Assembly (NCBI GenBank): GCA_020027875.1
Contig: JAHRHA010000051.1
Location: forward strand, 1-44,722
Direction of reading: 5' to 3'
From: Micromonosporaceae bacterium
GTDB lineage: Bacteria > Actinomycetota > Actinomycetes > Mycobacteriales > Micromonosporaceae
DNA: 44,722 nucleotides
Shown here one piece after another: positions 7,642 to 15,573 of the stretch. Position numbers and translations under genes: made by a program. The first letter of the stretch is position 1. The number at the start of each line of letters is the position of its first letter. The notes beneath the pieces are model-generated. The model was given only the letters and a program-made list of their open reading frames with translations. It was not told the origin of the DNA and did not search any database.

Positions 7642-8358
7642 ATGTCGAAAGCTGACACGCACGTACCCGCTGACATTCACGTACCCGACATGCTTCCTGT
7701 GCTGTCTCGAGGAAAGCACCGCAATCCCCGTAAGGGCGCGTGCTTCATGGAGCTGGCATCGTTCCTGGCCGGGGAGCGATGGAATGATCATCCGGCCTGT
7801 ACACATCCGCTGCTTTCCGCCGTCGCCCGCGACGTCAACGACTGGACCTCGGACGCCGGCCGCCAGCGGTTGGCCGTTCTGATCCCCTCGGTGATCGGGT
7901 TGACTAGCGATGATCCGCACGTGGACGTGCAGATCGCGCTGCGGTGCGCTAGCGCGGCGCTGCCCATCGCAGCAGCCGAGCGGCAACGGGTCATGGCCGT
8001 CTCCGTACTGACCTGCGATCACGTCCTCGCCGATCTTGACGGACGGCCCCCGGGTGAGGAGCGCAGCCAACGCGCACTGGCCCAGGCTCCTGATGCGGCT
8101 CGCTGGGCCAAGGACTTCACACGTAAGCTGTCGATCTCCCTGAAGGCGTTTCGTCGCCACAGCGCGCCGAGCATCGTCCACTATGCCGTGGAGGGAATCG
8201 CGCGGGCGTGTATTCCGGCGCCCGACGACGTACTGCGCGACCTGCTCGTCGGCGCCATCGATGACTGCCGAGCCTGGGTCCGGACAGACGCCGATCTCGC
8301 CGCGACACCACTTGTCACTCGGCCGGTGTGGCGGGATGTTCCATCCACCACTCGGTGA
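7642..8358 (+). CDS. Conserved actinobacterial protein of unknown function
   Basis: 238 residues from ATG 7642, preceded by a strong GAGGAGGGG ribosome binding site. The first 30 residues are polar and low in structure; then a helix-rich body begins at SRGKHRNPRKGACFMELASF and AGERWNDHPACTHPLLSAVA. I have the impression of similar actinobacterial hypothetical proteins sharing the GACFMExASxLAGE...HPACTHPLL pattern, but I know no function. The Cys/His-containing stretch around residue 55 is the most conserved-looking part. There is no signal peptide or membrane segment. Its last 44 bases overlap the end of the convergent NTF2-like gene. Confidence 0.75.
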   Translation: MSKADTHVPADIHVPDMLPVLSRGKHRNPRKGACFMELASFLAGERWNDHPACTHPLLSAVARDVNDWTSDAGRQRLAVLIPSVIGLTSDDPHVDVQIALRCASAALPIAAAERQRVMAVSVLTCDHVLADLDGRPPGEERSQRALAQAPDAARWAKDFTRKLSISLKAFRRHSAPSIVHYAVEGIARACIPAPDDVLRDLLVGAIDDCRAWVRTDADLAATPLVTRPVWRDVPSTTR

Positions 8359-8683
8359 ACTCGCGGCAGCGGCCATCGGCGTCGAGCCGGATCACCCACA
8401 GGTTGCTGAACCGATGGTCGGGGTATGTCGTGCTGCCCTGGATGATCGCCACGTCGTCGGTGACGGCGATCGGATGCCATTCGAACGTGGTCTCACCGGG
8501 CTCGTCTCTGCGCTCGAGCCAATCCTCGACGATCTGCTGGCGGCCGCAGAGCGGCGAGCGAAACGGTGCGGTGTAGTAGTCGGCGTCCTCGGTGAACAGC
8601 GAACCGATATCGGCTGGGTCGTTTGAGTTCCACGCCCGTAGGTAGCCATCGATCCACGTGGTCACGCGGGTGAGATCGGTCAT
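8315..8683 (-). CDS. NTF2-like / SnoaL-like domain protein
   Basis: 122 residues with the cone-shaped alpha+beta barrel pattern of the NTF2-like superfamily: WIDGYLRAWNSNDPADIGSLFTEDADYY, then GRQQIVEDWLERRDE, then strands VAIIQGSTTYPD and WVIRLDADGRCREFTEWW. Members are small enzymes or ligand-binding proteins; the substrate is not predictable. Its 3' end overlaps the convergent upstream gene by 44 bases, so the two transcripts are antisense there. No clear Shine-Dalgarno sequence precedes ATG 8683. Confidence 0.8.
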   Translation of the reverse strand: MTDLTRVTTWIDGYLRAWNSNDPADIGSLFTEDADYYTAPFRSPLCGRQQIVEDWLERRDEPGETTFEWHPIAVTDDVAIIQGSTTYPDHRFSNLWVIRLDADGRCREFTEWWMEHPATPAE

Positions 8684-8773
8684 GCATCCGTTCTACCGTT
8701 GCGCTGAGGCGTACACCACCGGCACACGCCGACCGCCCGCTCGCGCGTAATGCTGGCACTGTTGAATGGCAGC

Positions 8774-9829
8774 GTGACCCGCTGGGTGCTGCACGTCGAC
8801 CTCGACCAGTTCGTCGCCGCTGTCGAGGTGCTGCGCCGCCCGGAGCTGCGCGGACTTCCGGTCGTTGTCGGTGGCGACGGCGACCCGACCAAGCGCGGCG
8901 TGGTCAGCACGGCCTCTTACGAGGCCCGCGCATACGGCGTACACCCCGGCCTTCCGCTGCGCACAGCGGCGCGTCGATGTCCGGATGCGGTGTTCTTGCC
9001 CGTCGACCGGGACGCGTACGAGGCGGCTTCGTCCGAGGTGATGGCGACGCTGCGTGAGCAGGACGCCGTGGTCGAGGTGGTCGGCTGGGACGAGGCGTTC
9101 CTCGCCGTCGACACTGACGACCCGGAGGCGACAGCCCGCCAGATCCAACGACGCGTGCGCGAGGCGACCAACCTCGACTGCACCGTCGGCATTGGACAGA
9201 ACAAGCTGCAGGCCAAGCTGGCAACCGGGTTCGGCAAGCCCGCCGGAGCTTCCGCGCAGCTTGCGAGCGCACCATCAGGCCCCGTTCGGTTGACCGACCA
9301 GACGTGGTTCGACGTGCTGGGCGACCGGCCAACCGATGCGCTGTGGGGCATCGGAGGCAAGACCGCCAAGCGGCTGGCCGGCTTCGGCATCGATACGGTT
9401 AAGGATCTCGCGGCCACCGATCCGGACGACCTCGCCACGAAGATTGGCCCCACAATTGGGCCGTGGCTGGTCCGGCTCGCCCACGGCCAGGACCACTCGC
9501 CGGTGGTTGGCACGCCATACGTCGCGCGCTCCCGCAGTCGAGAGACCACCTTCCAGCGCGATCTCGACGACTGGGACGAGGTACGACGAGAGGTCGTGAA
9601 CCTGGCGCAGCGGGTCGCGAACGACGTGGACAGCGAGGAGCGACCCGCCATCCGTGTCGTGGTGAAGGTGCGCTACAAGCCTTTCACCACCCACACGCAC
9701 GGCCACCCGCTTGCCGCGCCGACCACCGAGATAGCGGAGATCGAACAGGCCGCCCTTGCCGCCCTCGACATGTTCGCAGACCGCCGGCCGGTGCGGTTAC
9801 TCGGTGTCCGCGTCGAGTTCCCCCGTTAG
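8774..9829 (+). CDS. Y-family DNA polymerase, DinB2-like, with a non-aromatic steric-gate residue
   Basis: 351 residues from GTG 8774, chosen because the protein then begins MTRWVLHVDLDQF, as in mycobacterial DinB2; an ATG at 8750 is an alternative. The metal ligands are Asp9 (HVDLDQF) and Asp106/Glu107 (VGWDEAFL). The usual Phe/Tyr steric gate after DxDxF is Val14. VSTASYEARAYGVHPGLPL is the finger motif, and CTVGIGQNKLQAKLATGFGKP and IGGKTAKRLAGFGI (helix-hairpin-helix) follow. No QxxLF-type clamp motif is seen at the C-terminus. The family performs translesion synthesis; DinB2 of M. smegmatis, with Leu14, readily uses ribonucleotides. The FGGY kinase gene starts 11 bases downstream. Confidence 0.88.
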   Translation: MTRWVLHVDLDQFVAAVEVLRRPELRGLPVVVGGDGDPTKRGVVSTASYEARAYGVHPGLPLRTAARRCPDAVFLPVDRDAYEAASSEVMATLREQDAVVEVVGWDEAFLAVDTDDPEATARQIQRRVREATNLDCTVGIGQNKLQAKLATGFGKPAGASAQLASAPSGPVRLTDQTWFDVLGDRPTDALWGIGGKTAKRLAGFGIDTVKDLAATDPDDLATKIGPTIGPWLVRLAHGQDHSPVVGTPYVARSRSRETTFQRDLDDWDEVRREVVNLAQRVANDVDSEERPAIRVVVKVRYKPFTTHTHGHPLAAPTTEIAEIEQAALAALDMFADRRPVRLLGVRVEFPR

Positions 9830-9840
9830 CGGTCTGGCCC

Positions 9841-11232
9841 ATGGACCGTTACGTCGGCATCGATCTCGGCACAAGTGGGCTAAAGGTGGCCGTCGTCGGC
9901 GAGGACGGGTCGATGCTCGCTGAGTCGCAGGCAGAGTACACTGTGGACAGTCCGCGGCCCGGGTGGGCGGAGTCCGATCCGGCGGCCTGGATCAGCGGGC
10001 TGGAGGCGGCGCTGGCCGCGGTAGCCACTTCGTTGGCGCAGGGCCGGGTTCGTGCCGTTGGAGTCGCCGGGCAGATGCATGGAGCGGTGCTGTGTGATGT
10101 GGCGGGGGGCGCGCTGCGGCCGGCGGTGCTGTGGCCGGATCGCCGGGCAGACAAGGAAGTGGCCCTCTGGCGCAAGCTGCCTGAGCCGGTGCGGTCCCGC
10201 CTAGCCAACCCGTTGGTGCCGGGCATGACCGGTCCCATGGTGCGTTGGCTGCTGGACCACGAACCGTCGGCAGCGTCGCAGGCCTCGATGGTGCTGCTGC
10301 CGAAGGACTACCTGAGGGTGGCGCTGGGGGGTGCACTCGTCACGGACCGAAGCGACGCATCGGCCACCCTGCTGTGGGACGTCATCGAGGATGGGTGGTC
10401 GTCCGCGACGCTGGAAGGCACCGGCCTGCCTTCGCAACTGCTGCCGCTGGTGGCTGGCTGCTCGGACGTGGTGGGCGAAACCTTGCTGCTGGGCGAAGTG
10501 TGGGGCGGCGTTCCCATTGTCGTTGGGTGCGCTGACACGCCCGCGGCGATGCTTGCGGTTGGCCACCCAGCCGAGGACATCGTGCAGGTGAACCTCGGTA
10601 CCGGCGCGCAGGTCCTGCGTACCGTGGACCGGCCCGAAGCCAGGGCCGATCCCCCGGTCCACCTCTACGCCGATGCCGACGGCGGGTGGTACGCGATGGC
10701 TGCGGTGCAAAATGCTGGTCTGGCCCTCGGTTGGGTCAGGCGGCTGTTCGGGTTGGACTGGCCCGACCTGTTCGCGATTTTCGCGAGCACGTCCCCCGGC
10801 GCCGGTGGGGTGTCGTTCCTGCCGTTCCTCACCGGGGAACGTGGCGGCGTCGCTGGACCCGACAGCCAGGGCGCCTGGATCGGCATGTCGACCGGCACGT
10901 CGCGCGACGACCTGATCCGGGCCGCGATGGAGGGGATGGCGTTCTGCGTACGCCGGGCGGTCGAACTGCTCGACGCAGGCGGCCGCCCGGTCCGCCTGAC
11001 CGGTGGCGGAGGTCGCGATCCAGGCGTACAACGCCTTCTCGCCCATGTTCTCGGCGTTCCGGTGCGACGCGCGAAGGTACGCAGCGCGTCCGCCACCGGC
11101 GCCGCGATGCTCGCCGCCCGCGGGGTCGGCAGCCGGATCGATGCCGCGCCGCGCTTCGGGCCCGACGTCGCGCCAACGCCCGACGAGGCGCTGGACGACG
11201 CCTACCGGGTCTGGCTGACGCGGCTCAGTTGA
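9841..11232 (+). CDS. FGGY-family carbohydrate kinase, xylulokinase-like
   Basis: 463 residues from ATG 9841. The N-terminal phosphate loop is DRYVGIDLGTSGLKV, followed by QMHGAVLCD and PAVLWPDRRA, which are xylulokinase-like. In the second domain are GCADTPAAMLAVG, VNLGTGAQVL, FLPFLTGERGG and the C-terminal adenosine motif LTGGGGRDPGVQRLLA. It phosphorylates a pentulose or related sugar with ATP. No isomerase, transporter or regulator lies beside it, so the sugar cannot be named and the gene may be solitary. It follows dinB by 11 bases and may be read through from it. Its last 8 bases overlap the convergent DoxX gene. Confidence 0.85.
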   Translation: MDRYVGIDLGTSGLKVAVVGEDGSMLAESQAEYTVDSPRPGWAESDPAAWISGLEAALAAVATSLAQGRVRAVGVAGQMHGAVLCDVAGGALRPAVLWPDRRADKEVALWRKLPEPVRSRLANPLVPGMTGPMVRWLLDHEPSAASQASMVLLPKDYLRVALGGALVTDRSDASATLLWDVIEDGWSSATLEGTGLPSQLLPLVAGCSDVVGETLLLGEVWGGVPIVVGCADTPAAMLAVGHPAEDIVQVNLGTGAQVLRTVDRPEARADPPVHLYADADGGWYAMAAVQNAGLALGWVRRLFGLDWPDLFAIFASTSPGAGGVSFLPFLTGERGGVAGPDSQGAWIGMSTGTSRDDLIRAAMEGMAFCVRRAVELLDAGGRPVRLTGGGGRDPGVQRLLAHVLGVPVRRAKVRSASATGAAMLAARGVGSRIDAAPRFGPDVAPTPDEALDDAYRVWLTRLS

Positions 11233-11644
11233 TGTTGAACAGCGGGCCGGTGATGGTGAGTCCCAGGTCGTCGCCGGCGAAGGAGAAGAGCGCGAAGAGC
11301 ATCAACGCGGCACCGCCGAGCGCGGTGTCCTTGCTGAACTGGACCGTCTCCATCATTCGGGCCTGCGGGTCGGTCTCCTTCCAGAAGCCGTGCATGAGCA
11401 CAGCGGTCGGGAGGAGGAAAACGACGAGCAGCAGCGCACCAAGATCGGCCCAGATGCCTAGCAGGACCATGATCCCGCCCGCGAGCAGCAGCACTCCGCC
11501 GGCGAGCACCGCAGGCATGGCCGCCGGCACACCCTTTGACTCCGCGTACTGAGCCATCGTCTTGCGCTGGGCGAAGTGGGCGTACCCGGAGGTGAGGAAG
11601 AGGAAGGCGAACAGGATACGGCCGATGAGCACGATGACGTCCAT
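11225..11644 (-). CDS. DoxX-family small membrane protein
   Basis: 139 residues from ATG 11644. The preceding ATG 11647 is also possible, but AGGAG lies only two bases before it and five before 11644. Four membrane segments are visible: IVLIGRILFAFLFLTSG, AVLAGGVLLLAGGIMVLLG, ALLLVVFLLPTAVLM and a C-terminal GGAALMLFALFSFAG. FLFLTSGYAHF, the PxxxA pattern and HGFWKETDP are DoxX-family features. The role is unclear; relatives are linked to redox and thiol homeostasis. It converges on the kinase gene with overlapping stop codons. Confidence 0.87.
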   Translation of the reverse strand: MDVIVLIGRILFAFLFLTSGYAHFAQRKTMAQYAESKGVPAAMPAVLAGGVLLLAGGIMVLLGIWADLGALLLVVFLLPTAVLMHGFWKETDPQARMMETVQFSKDTALGGAALMLFALFSFAGDDLGLTITGPLFNIN

Positions 11645-11756
11645 CATGACTCCTGACACTCGGAAGGTTGATTGGTCAACATCTCCGGCCGTCAATGTAG
11701 TCCCGAGTTGGTCATCCGTCCACTGTCGTGGCGCGTGTTGCGCCGCCGGCCTGACC

Positions 11757-12293
11757 TCAGGGCACGTTGGGGAGCGGCCAGATCTGCCCGGTGGAGCTGT
11801 CGATCAGCGCGGCATTCGTAATCCGCACGGCGAGCGGAAGGATGTCATAGACCGTGCCGGCGACGATGGACAGCTGCTCGAGGCGAGTTCGCGGGGCGAT
11901 CGAGCAGTGCGGCAGCCACCGGCCGACCTCATAATGCTCGTGCACCAACGCACTCGTGGCCCGGACCTTCTCGGCCACAGCCTGCTGCCGCGGGACCAGA
12001 TCCCCCGGTACCGCGGGAACGAGGCAGGTCCGTCCGCGCCGGAAGGTCCCCAGCGCATCGAAGCTCAGATCGACCGGACCCCCGTCCGGGAGCGCCGCTA
12101 CCGCCTCTCGCACGGTGGCGAGTTCCCATTGGAGCAGAACCACGTACGACAGATGGGGACGGTGCCGCCGGTGCGTGTGCGAGCGCAGCGTCGCAATGCC
12201 GCGGTCCTCGAGCCGGTCCCAGAGCTTCCGAAGAGCCTGTTCGGAACGGTTGTCGAAGAGCAGGCATATGCTGAGCGCCACAACCCCAGTCAC
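11757..12293 (-). CDS. 2'-5' RNA ligase / cyclic phosphodiesterase (2H) superfamily protein
   Basis: 178 residues with the two H-x-S/T motifs that define the 2H phosphoesterase fold: HRPHLSYVV (His47, Ser49) and WLPHCSIAPR (His129, Ser131). Members hydrolyse or transfer 2',3'-cyclic phosphates in RNA; actinobacterial relatives are mostly uncharacterised. The motif spacing of about 80 residues is normal. It lies nine bases downstream of the VOC gene on the same strand, so both may be in one transcript. Confidence 0.83.
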   Translation of the reverse strand: MTGVVALSICLLFDNRSEQALRKLWDRLEDRGIATLRSHTHRRHRPHLSYVVLLQWELATVREAVAALPDGGPVDLSFDALGTFRRGRTCLVPAVPGDLVPRQQAVAEKVRATSALVHEHYEVGRWLPHCSIAPRTRLEQLSIVAGTVYDILPLAVRITNAALIDSSTGQIWPLPNVP

Positions 12294-12302
12294 GACCTCG
12301 AT

Positions 12303-12659
12303 CTACTGTGGAGGCTGGTGCAGACCGAAGGGCGAACCTTGGTCGTCGCGGCAGAGCTTGAACCTGCCGAACCGTTCGACCGACTCGTCCTCCCCGCCGA
12401 CGTCCATCTCCTCGACGGCGCCCCCGAGCTCCCGCACCCGTTCAAGCGCCTCGTCTATGTCCGACACTCGGAAGAACACGTAGGGCGCGGCTCCCGGATC
12501 GCCGCCATGCATGCCGCCTGGGATGGTCGGCGTGCCGATGGCGAACCCCTGACCCGATGGCCCGGGCTCGAGGCTCCAACCGAACAGTCCTTCGTAGAAG
12601 GCGCGGCCCCGCTCGACATCTTCTACACCGAGCTCGAAAAAGGAAAGCTCACCCGCCAT
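12303..12659 (-). CDS. VOC (glyoxalase/bleomycin-resistance fold) family protein
   Basis: 118 residues from ATG 12659, with GAGGGGG about six to eight bases upstream. One vicinal-oxygen-chelate pattern is seen: LSFFELGVEDVERGRAFYEG, FGWSLEPGPSGQGFAIG, APYVFFRVSDIDEALERV and ELGGAVEEMDV, ending RDDQGSPFGLHQP. The frame is open upstream to 12857 but runs into the palindromic repeat, so the short start is preferred. The substrate is unknown. Confidence 0.85.
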   Translation of the reverse strand: MAGELSFFELGVEDVERGRAFYEGLFGWSLEPGPSGQGFAIGTPTIPGGMHGGDPGAAPYVFFRVSDIDEALERVRELGGAVEEMDVGGEDESVERFGRFKLCRDDQGSPFGLHQPPQ

Positions 12660-12738
12660 GTCGTCCCCCTCACTTCTATCCCTGGCTGCTAATAATTGCC
12701 TCTGTTCGTTCGTCGCGGGTCGCAACGGCGGTGGTTGC

Positions 12739-13074
12739 GCAGAGTGATGGGGAGCCGCGGCCTCGGCAACAAGCCTTAGGCGCCGTTTGCTCTGCTTCCC
12801 TCGAGGCAACACCGCGTTGAGCTGCGGCTTTGCCGGTACGGCCATCGCGTTGACCATCGTAGATGTAGCACTGTGCTACCGGCGCCTGGGGGCGTAGGCG
12901 GGTGGCGCCGACCCGGCCCGCCGCCCGGCGCCGGTAACCGTATGTCACATCGATAGAGGTAGATGCAGCGAGAATATGCGCAGATTGGCAGCTCAGGGCG
13001 GTGTTGCCTCCAAGGGAGCAGAGCAAACGAGGGCCAGCGTTTATGGTCGAGGTCGCGGTTCCCCATCACTCCGC
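12739..13074. repeat. 336-bp imperfect palindrome (two gapless ~168-bp inverted arms)
   Basis: Bases 12739-12906 and the reverse complement of 12907-13074 align without a gap. The outer 77 bases are about 61/77 identical, including a shared ATGGGG block, GTTTGCTCTGCT and GAGGCAACACCGC. The middle is weaker, with TGAGCTGC conserved, and identity rises again toward the centre (ACCGGCGCC) around the self-complementary GGCGCC at 12904-12909. A few matching bases extend outside both ends. I see no gene in the element. It could be an inverted duplication, a MITE-like element, or DNA for a long hairpin RNA. It fills most of the 12660-13210 gap. Confidence 0.75.
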
Positions 13075-13153
13075 GTAATTGACCGGACAAATCACCCGCC
13101 AGGAGGCAGCGCGCCGGTCGACCCCCGACTTCGATCGATCGGTTGCCTGATCG

Positions 13154-13426
13154 GGCCTCCACGGTCCGACGTCCCGGGTCCCACGCAATCACCGAGCCCC
13201 CGTCGTACTCCTAGGCATGTGTGTCGGACTCGTACATCCGCCCGCCTTCCCAGCTCTCGATCACCACGTTCGCCAGCTTGTCGCCGCTGGCCGTGAAGGC
13301 TTTCGGCCACCACTCACCGATGCGTTCGGTGAATACCGTGAATGCATGACTACGCGGGCAGCGCAGCGCAAGGCTTCTCACCACTGGAGCAAACGCACCC
13401 GCGGCAGAGTTGCCAGCGTCAGTCAT
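13154..13426 (-). pseudogene. 5' part of an SRPBCC (AHSA1-like) gene with in-frame TAG and lost 3' end
   Basis: From ATG 13426 the frame reads MTDAGNSAAG, then ALRCPRSHAFTVFTERIGEWWP, then ESWEGGRMYESDTHA, the typical first third of an AHSA1-type SRPBCC protein. A TAG at 13213-13211 stops it. Past the stop the same frame still reads EYDGGSVIAWDPGRRTVEA, the expected next strand, until about 13154, where similarity ends 80 bases from the palindrome. The gene has therefore both a nonsense codon and a missing 3' half. The breakpoint next to the palindrome suggests that a rearrangement removed the rest. Confidence 0.7.
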
Positions 13427-13482
13427 CGTGGACAATCCCTCCTGAGGGACACTACGGGTGCTTCGTCGGAGGTGATTCATCC

Positions 13483-13860
13483 ATGGGACAGCAGGACCAG
13501 ATTCGCGTGGTGACTCCGGATGACCGTACCGCGGGGCCGCCGACGCCGGGCATGGACCGGCAGCAGGCGTTTGCCAGCGACGGGATGTGGGCCGGATTCG
13601 TTCGCACCGGGTCGGGCATGATGTCCGGCTGGCATCATCATGGTGATTACGAGTCAGTGATCTATGTCCTCACGGGGTCACTGAAGATGGAGTTCGGCCC
13701 GAGTGGCTCGAACGTGGTTGAGGCGCATCCCGGCGACTTCCTCTGCGTCCCGAAGGGTGCCGTGCACCGAGAGAGCAATCCGTCGGCAGCGCCAGCCGAT
13801 CTCATCGTCGTCCGCGCCGGTCACGGTGAGTCCAGTTTCAACGTCGCCGGGCCGGAGTAA
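13483..13860 (+). CDS. Cupin-domain protein
   Basis: 125 residues from ATG 13483 with an excellent GGAGGTGA ribosome binding site seven bases upstream. Cupin motif 1 is SGWHHHGDYESVIYVLTG (His-His-His with a downstream Glu) and motif 2 is HPGDFLCVPKGAVHRE. This is a small metal-binding beta-barrel protein of unknown substrate. It is divergent from the broken SRPBCC gene and ends 102 bases before jetA on the same strand. Nothing ties it to Wadjet functionally. Confidence 0.86.
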   Translation: MGQQDQIRVVTPDDRTAGPPTPGMDRQQAFASDGMWAGFVRTGSGMMSGWHHHGDYESVIYVLTGSLKMEFGPSGSNVVEAHPGDFLCVPKGAVHRESNPSAAPADLIVVRAGHGESSFNVAGPE

Positions 13861-13962
13861 ATTTCCGCACGGTCCGTTCGGAGGCGGGCTTGCGCTTGAT
13901 CGACCGCTTGTTGTCATACGCTTCCGGCAGACTGCGGAGGCGGACCTGCGGGAGGTGGTGAG

Positions 13963-15573
13963 ATGGGTCGCGACGGCGACGACGCAAACCAGGCCCTCAG
14001 CGGCATCGCCTTCGGTCTGGACTCGTTCAGTCTCGACGACAGGATGCGCCTGTTCCACTACACGGCGGCGGAGAACCGGACCGCATACCTGTGGCTATTG
14101 CGCGTCTTCGACCAGGCCCGCACCACGTACCACGTCCTCCTGCACACCACCGAGGTCGCGGCCGCTCTGGACCAGTTGGCGGTGGAACACCCGGAATGCC
14201 CCGAATCCGAGGCCCTTGAGCTTCCGCGCCTGCTCGATGCGTTGGTCGACTGGGGAGTGCTCGACCGCAGCCAGGACGGCACGCGCGCCACGACTGTGGC
14301 CGAGTATCGCAATCGCCACTCGGTCTACCAGTTCACCGAGGCGGGCTACCGAGCCCACCGGGCGGTCGAGTCGGTGCTGGGCGCGAGTCTGGACGACGCG
14401 AGCCTGTCCCGGCTCGTTTTCCCCGACATCCTTGCTGACCTCATCGCCCTGGCCGAGGCGAACCGGACCGGCGACTCCGAGGAGGTCTTCCGCAAGCTCT
14501 CCCGCCTCGACCGGGTGCTCGCCGACATGGCCGAACGTGCGGCGCGCTTCTATCTCATGCTGGGCGACCTCGCCCGTACCAACGACACACGGCCCGAGGT
14601 CTTCCTTGCCCACAAGGACGCGCTCCTCGCCCACCTGCGTGATTTCCATCTTGAGCTGCAGCGATACACGCCCCTGCTGCGCCACGCCGTGGAGGAGGTC
14701 GAAGCGACGGGTCTGGATCGGCTGATCGAGGCAGCCGCCGAAGCCGACGAACGGATCTTCCGTACGCACGCCGAGCGCCTCGACAATTGGCTGCGCCGGT
14801 GGGCTGGGCTGCGGGCATGGTTTGCGGGCACCGATCAACGTGGCTCAGTCGCGCCGCCGGGTGCGGACCGGATCAGCGAGGCGGACCGCCTGGGCGAGGC
14901 CACGGTGGGTGCGATCAGCAGCGTGCTGGCGCTCCTGCGCCGGGTGACCGAGAGCCGCCGTGGCGGCGTGAGCCGCGAATCTCAGCTTCGCCACCTCGCC
15001 GGATGGTTCGCCGGGGCGCCGACCGAGTTGGCCGCACACGCCCTCTTCGACGTCGTCTTCGGCCTCGGCGCGCCGCGACACGTGGGCGTGCCACACGGTG
15101 CTCCCGACGCGATTCCGACCCGCCGCTCGTGGTGGGAGGCCCCGGCCGTCGAGCTCTCCCGCACGCTGGTCGAGACCGGCAAGCCCGCCGGCCCCGGGCG
15201 TCCGGCGGCCATTACTCGCAACGAGGCGACGCGGTCCCGGCTGCGCGGTGGGCAGCTCGCGGATCAGCGGGTGCTCGCCGAGGCAGCCGCCGGGCTCGCC
15301 GAACGCGGCGTGTACGACGAGGTTCTGGACGAACCACGCACCGTCCTCCTGTTGCGCCTGCTCGATGTCGCCCTCGCCTCGCGTGGGTTCGGCCCGGGTG
15401 CAACGCGCATCGGCGCCGCCGCGCACGGCGTACGAATCACGCTTGTCCCCATATCGGGGGTGACCACCGTGCGGACCGCGCGGGGGTGGCTGCACCTGGA
15501 CGGGTACGCCCTTGAGGTCAAGCTGCTCGACTCGGCGCGGCTGCGGGCAAACGGCGCGGAGGTGCTCGCGTGA
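13963..15573 (+). CDS. jetA: Wadjet type II protein JetA (DUF2397 / TIGR02677-like), kleisin-like subunit
   Basis: 536 residues from ATG 13963 with GGGAGG seven to eight bases upstream. It begins with FSLDDRMRLFHYTAAENRTAYLWLLRVF and a winged-helix-like N-terminal region (TTYHVLLHTTEV), then a long helical part and a C-terminal ARGWLHLDGYAL segment, as in DUF2397 proteins. In Wadjet, JetA is the MukF-like kleisin that links JetB to the JetC SMC motor. The next three genes are the expected partners in the expected order, which makes the call firm. The junction with jetB is a 4-base GTGA overlap. About 100 bases upstream hold the promoter, with no obvious consensus boxes. Confidence 0.9.
   Translation: MGRDGDDANQALSGIAFGLDSFSLDDRMRLFHYTAAENRTAYLWLLRVFDQARTTYHVLLHTTEVAAALDQLAVEHPECPESEALELPRLLDALVDWGVLDRSQDGTRATTVAEYRNRHSVYQFTEAGYRAHRAVESVLGASLDDASLSRLVFPDILADLIALAEANRTGDSEEVFRKLSRLDRVLADMAERAARFYLMLGDLARTNDTRPEVFLAHKDALLAHLRDFHLELQRYTPLLRHAVEEVEATGLDRLIEAAAEADERIFRTHAERLDNWLRRWAGLRAWFAGTDQRGSVAPPGADRISEADRLGEATVGAISSVLALLRRVTESRRGGVSRESQLRHLAGWFAGAPTELAAHALFDVVFGLGAPRHVGVPHGAPDAIPTRRSWWEAPAVELSRTLVETGKPAGPGRPAAITRNEATRSRLRGGQLADQRVLAEAAAGLAERGVYDEVLDEPRTVLLLRLLDVALASRGFGPGATRIGAAAHGVRITLVPISGVTTVRTARGWLHLDGYALEVKLLDSARLRANGAEVLA

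Noticed and set aside
13483..13860. Cupin gene as a fifth component of the Wadjet operon
   Set aside because: It is 102 bases upstream with no overlap, whereas all Jet genes overlap by four bases, and cupins are not known Wadjet partners.
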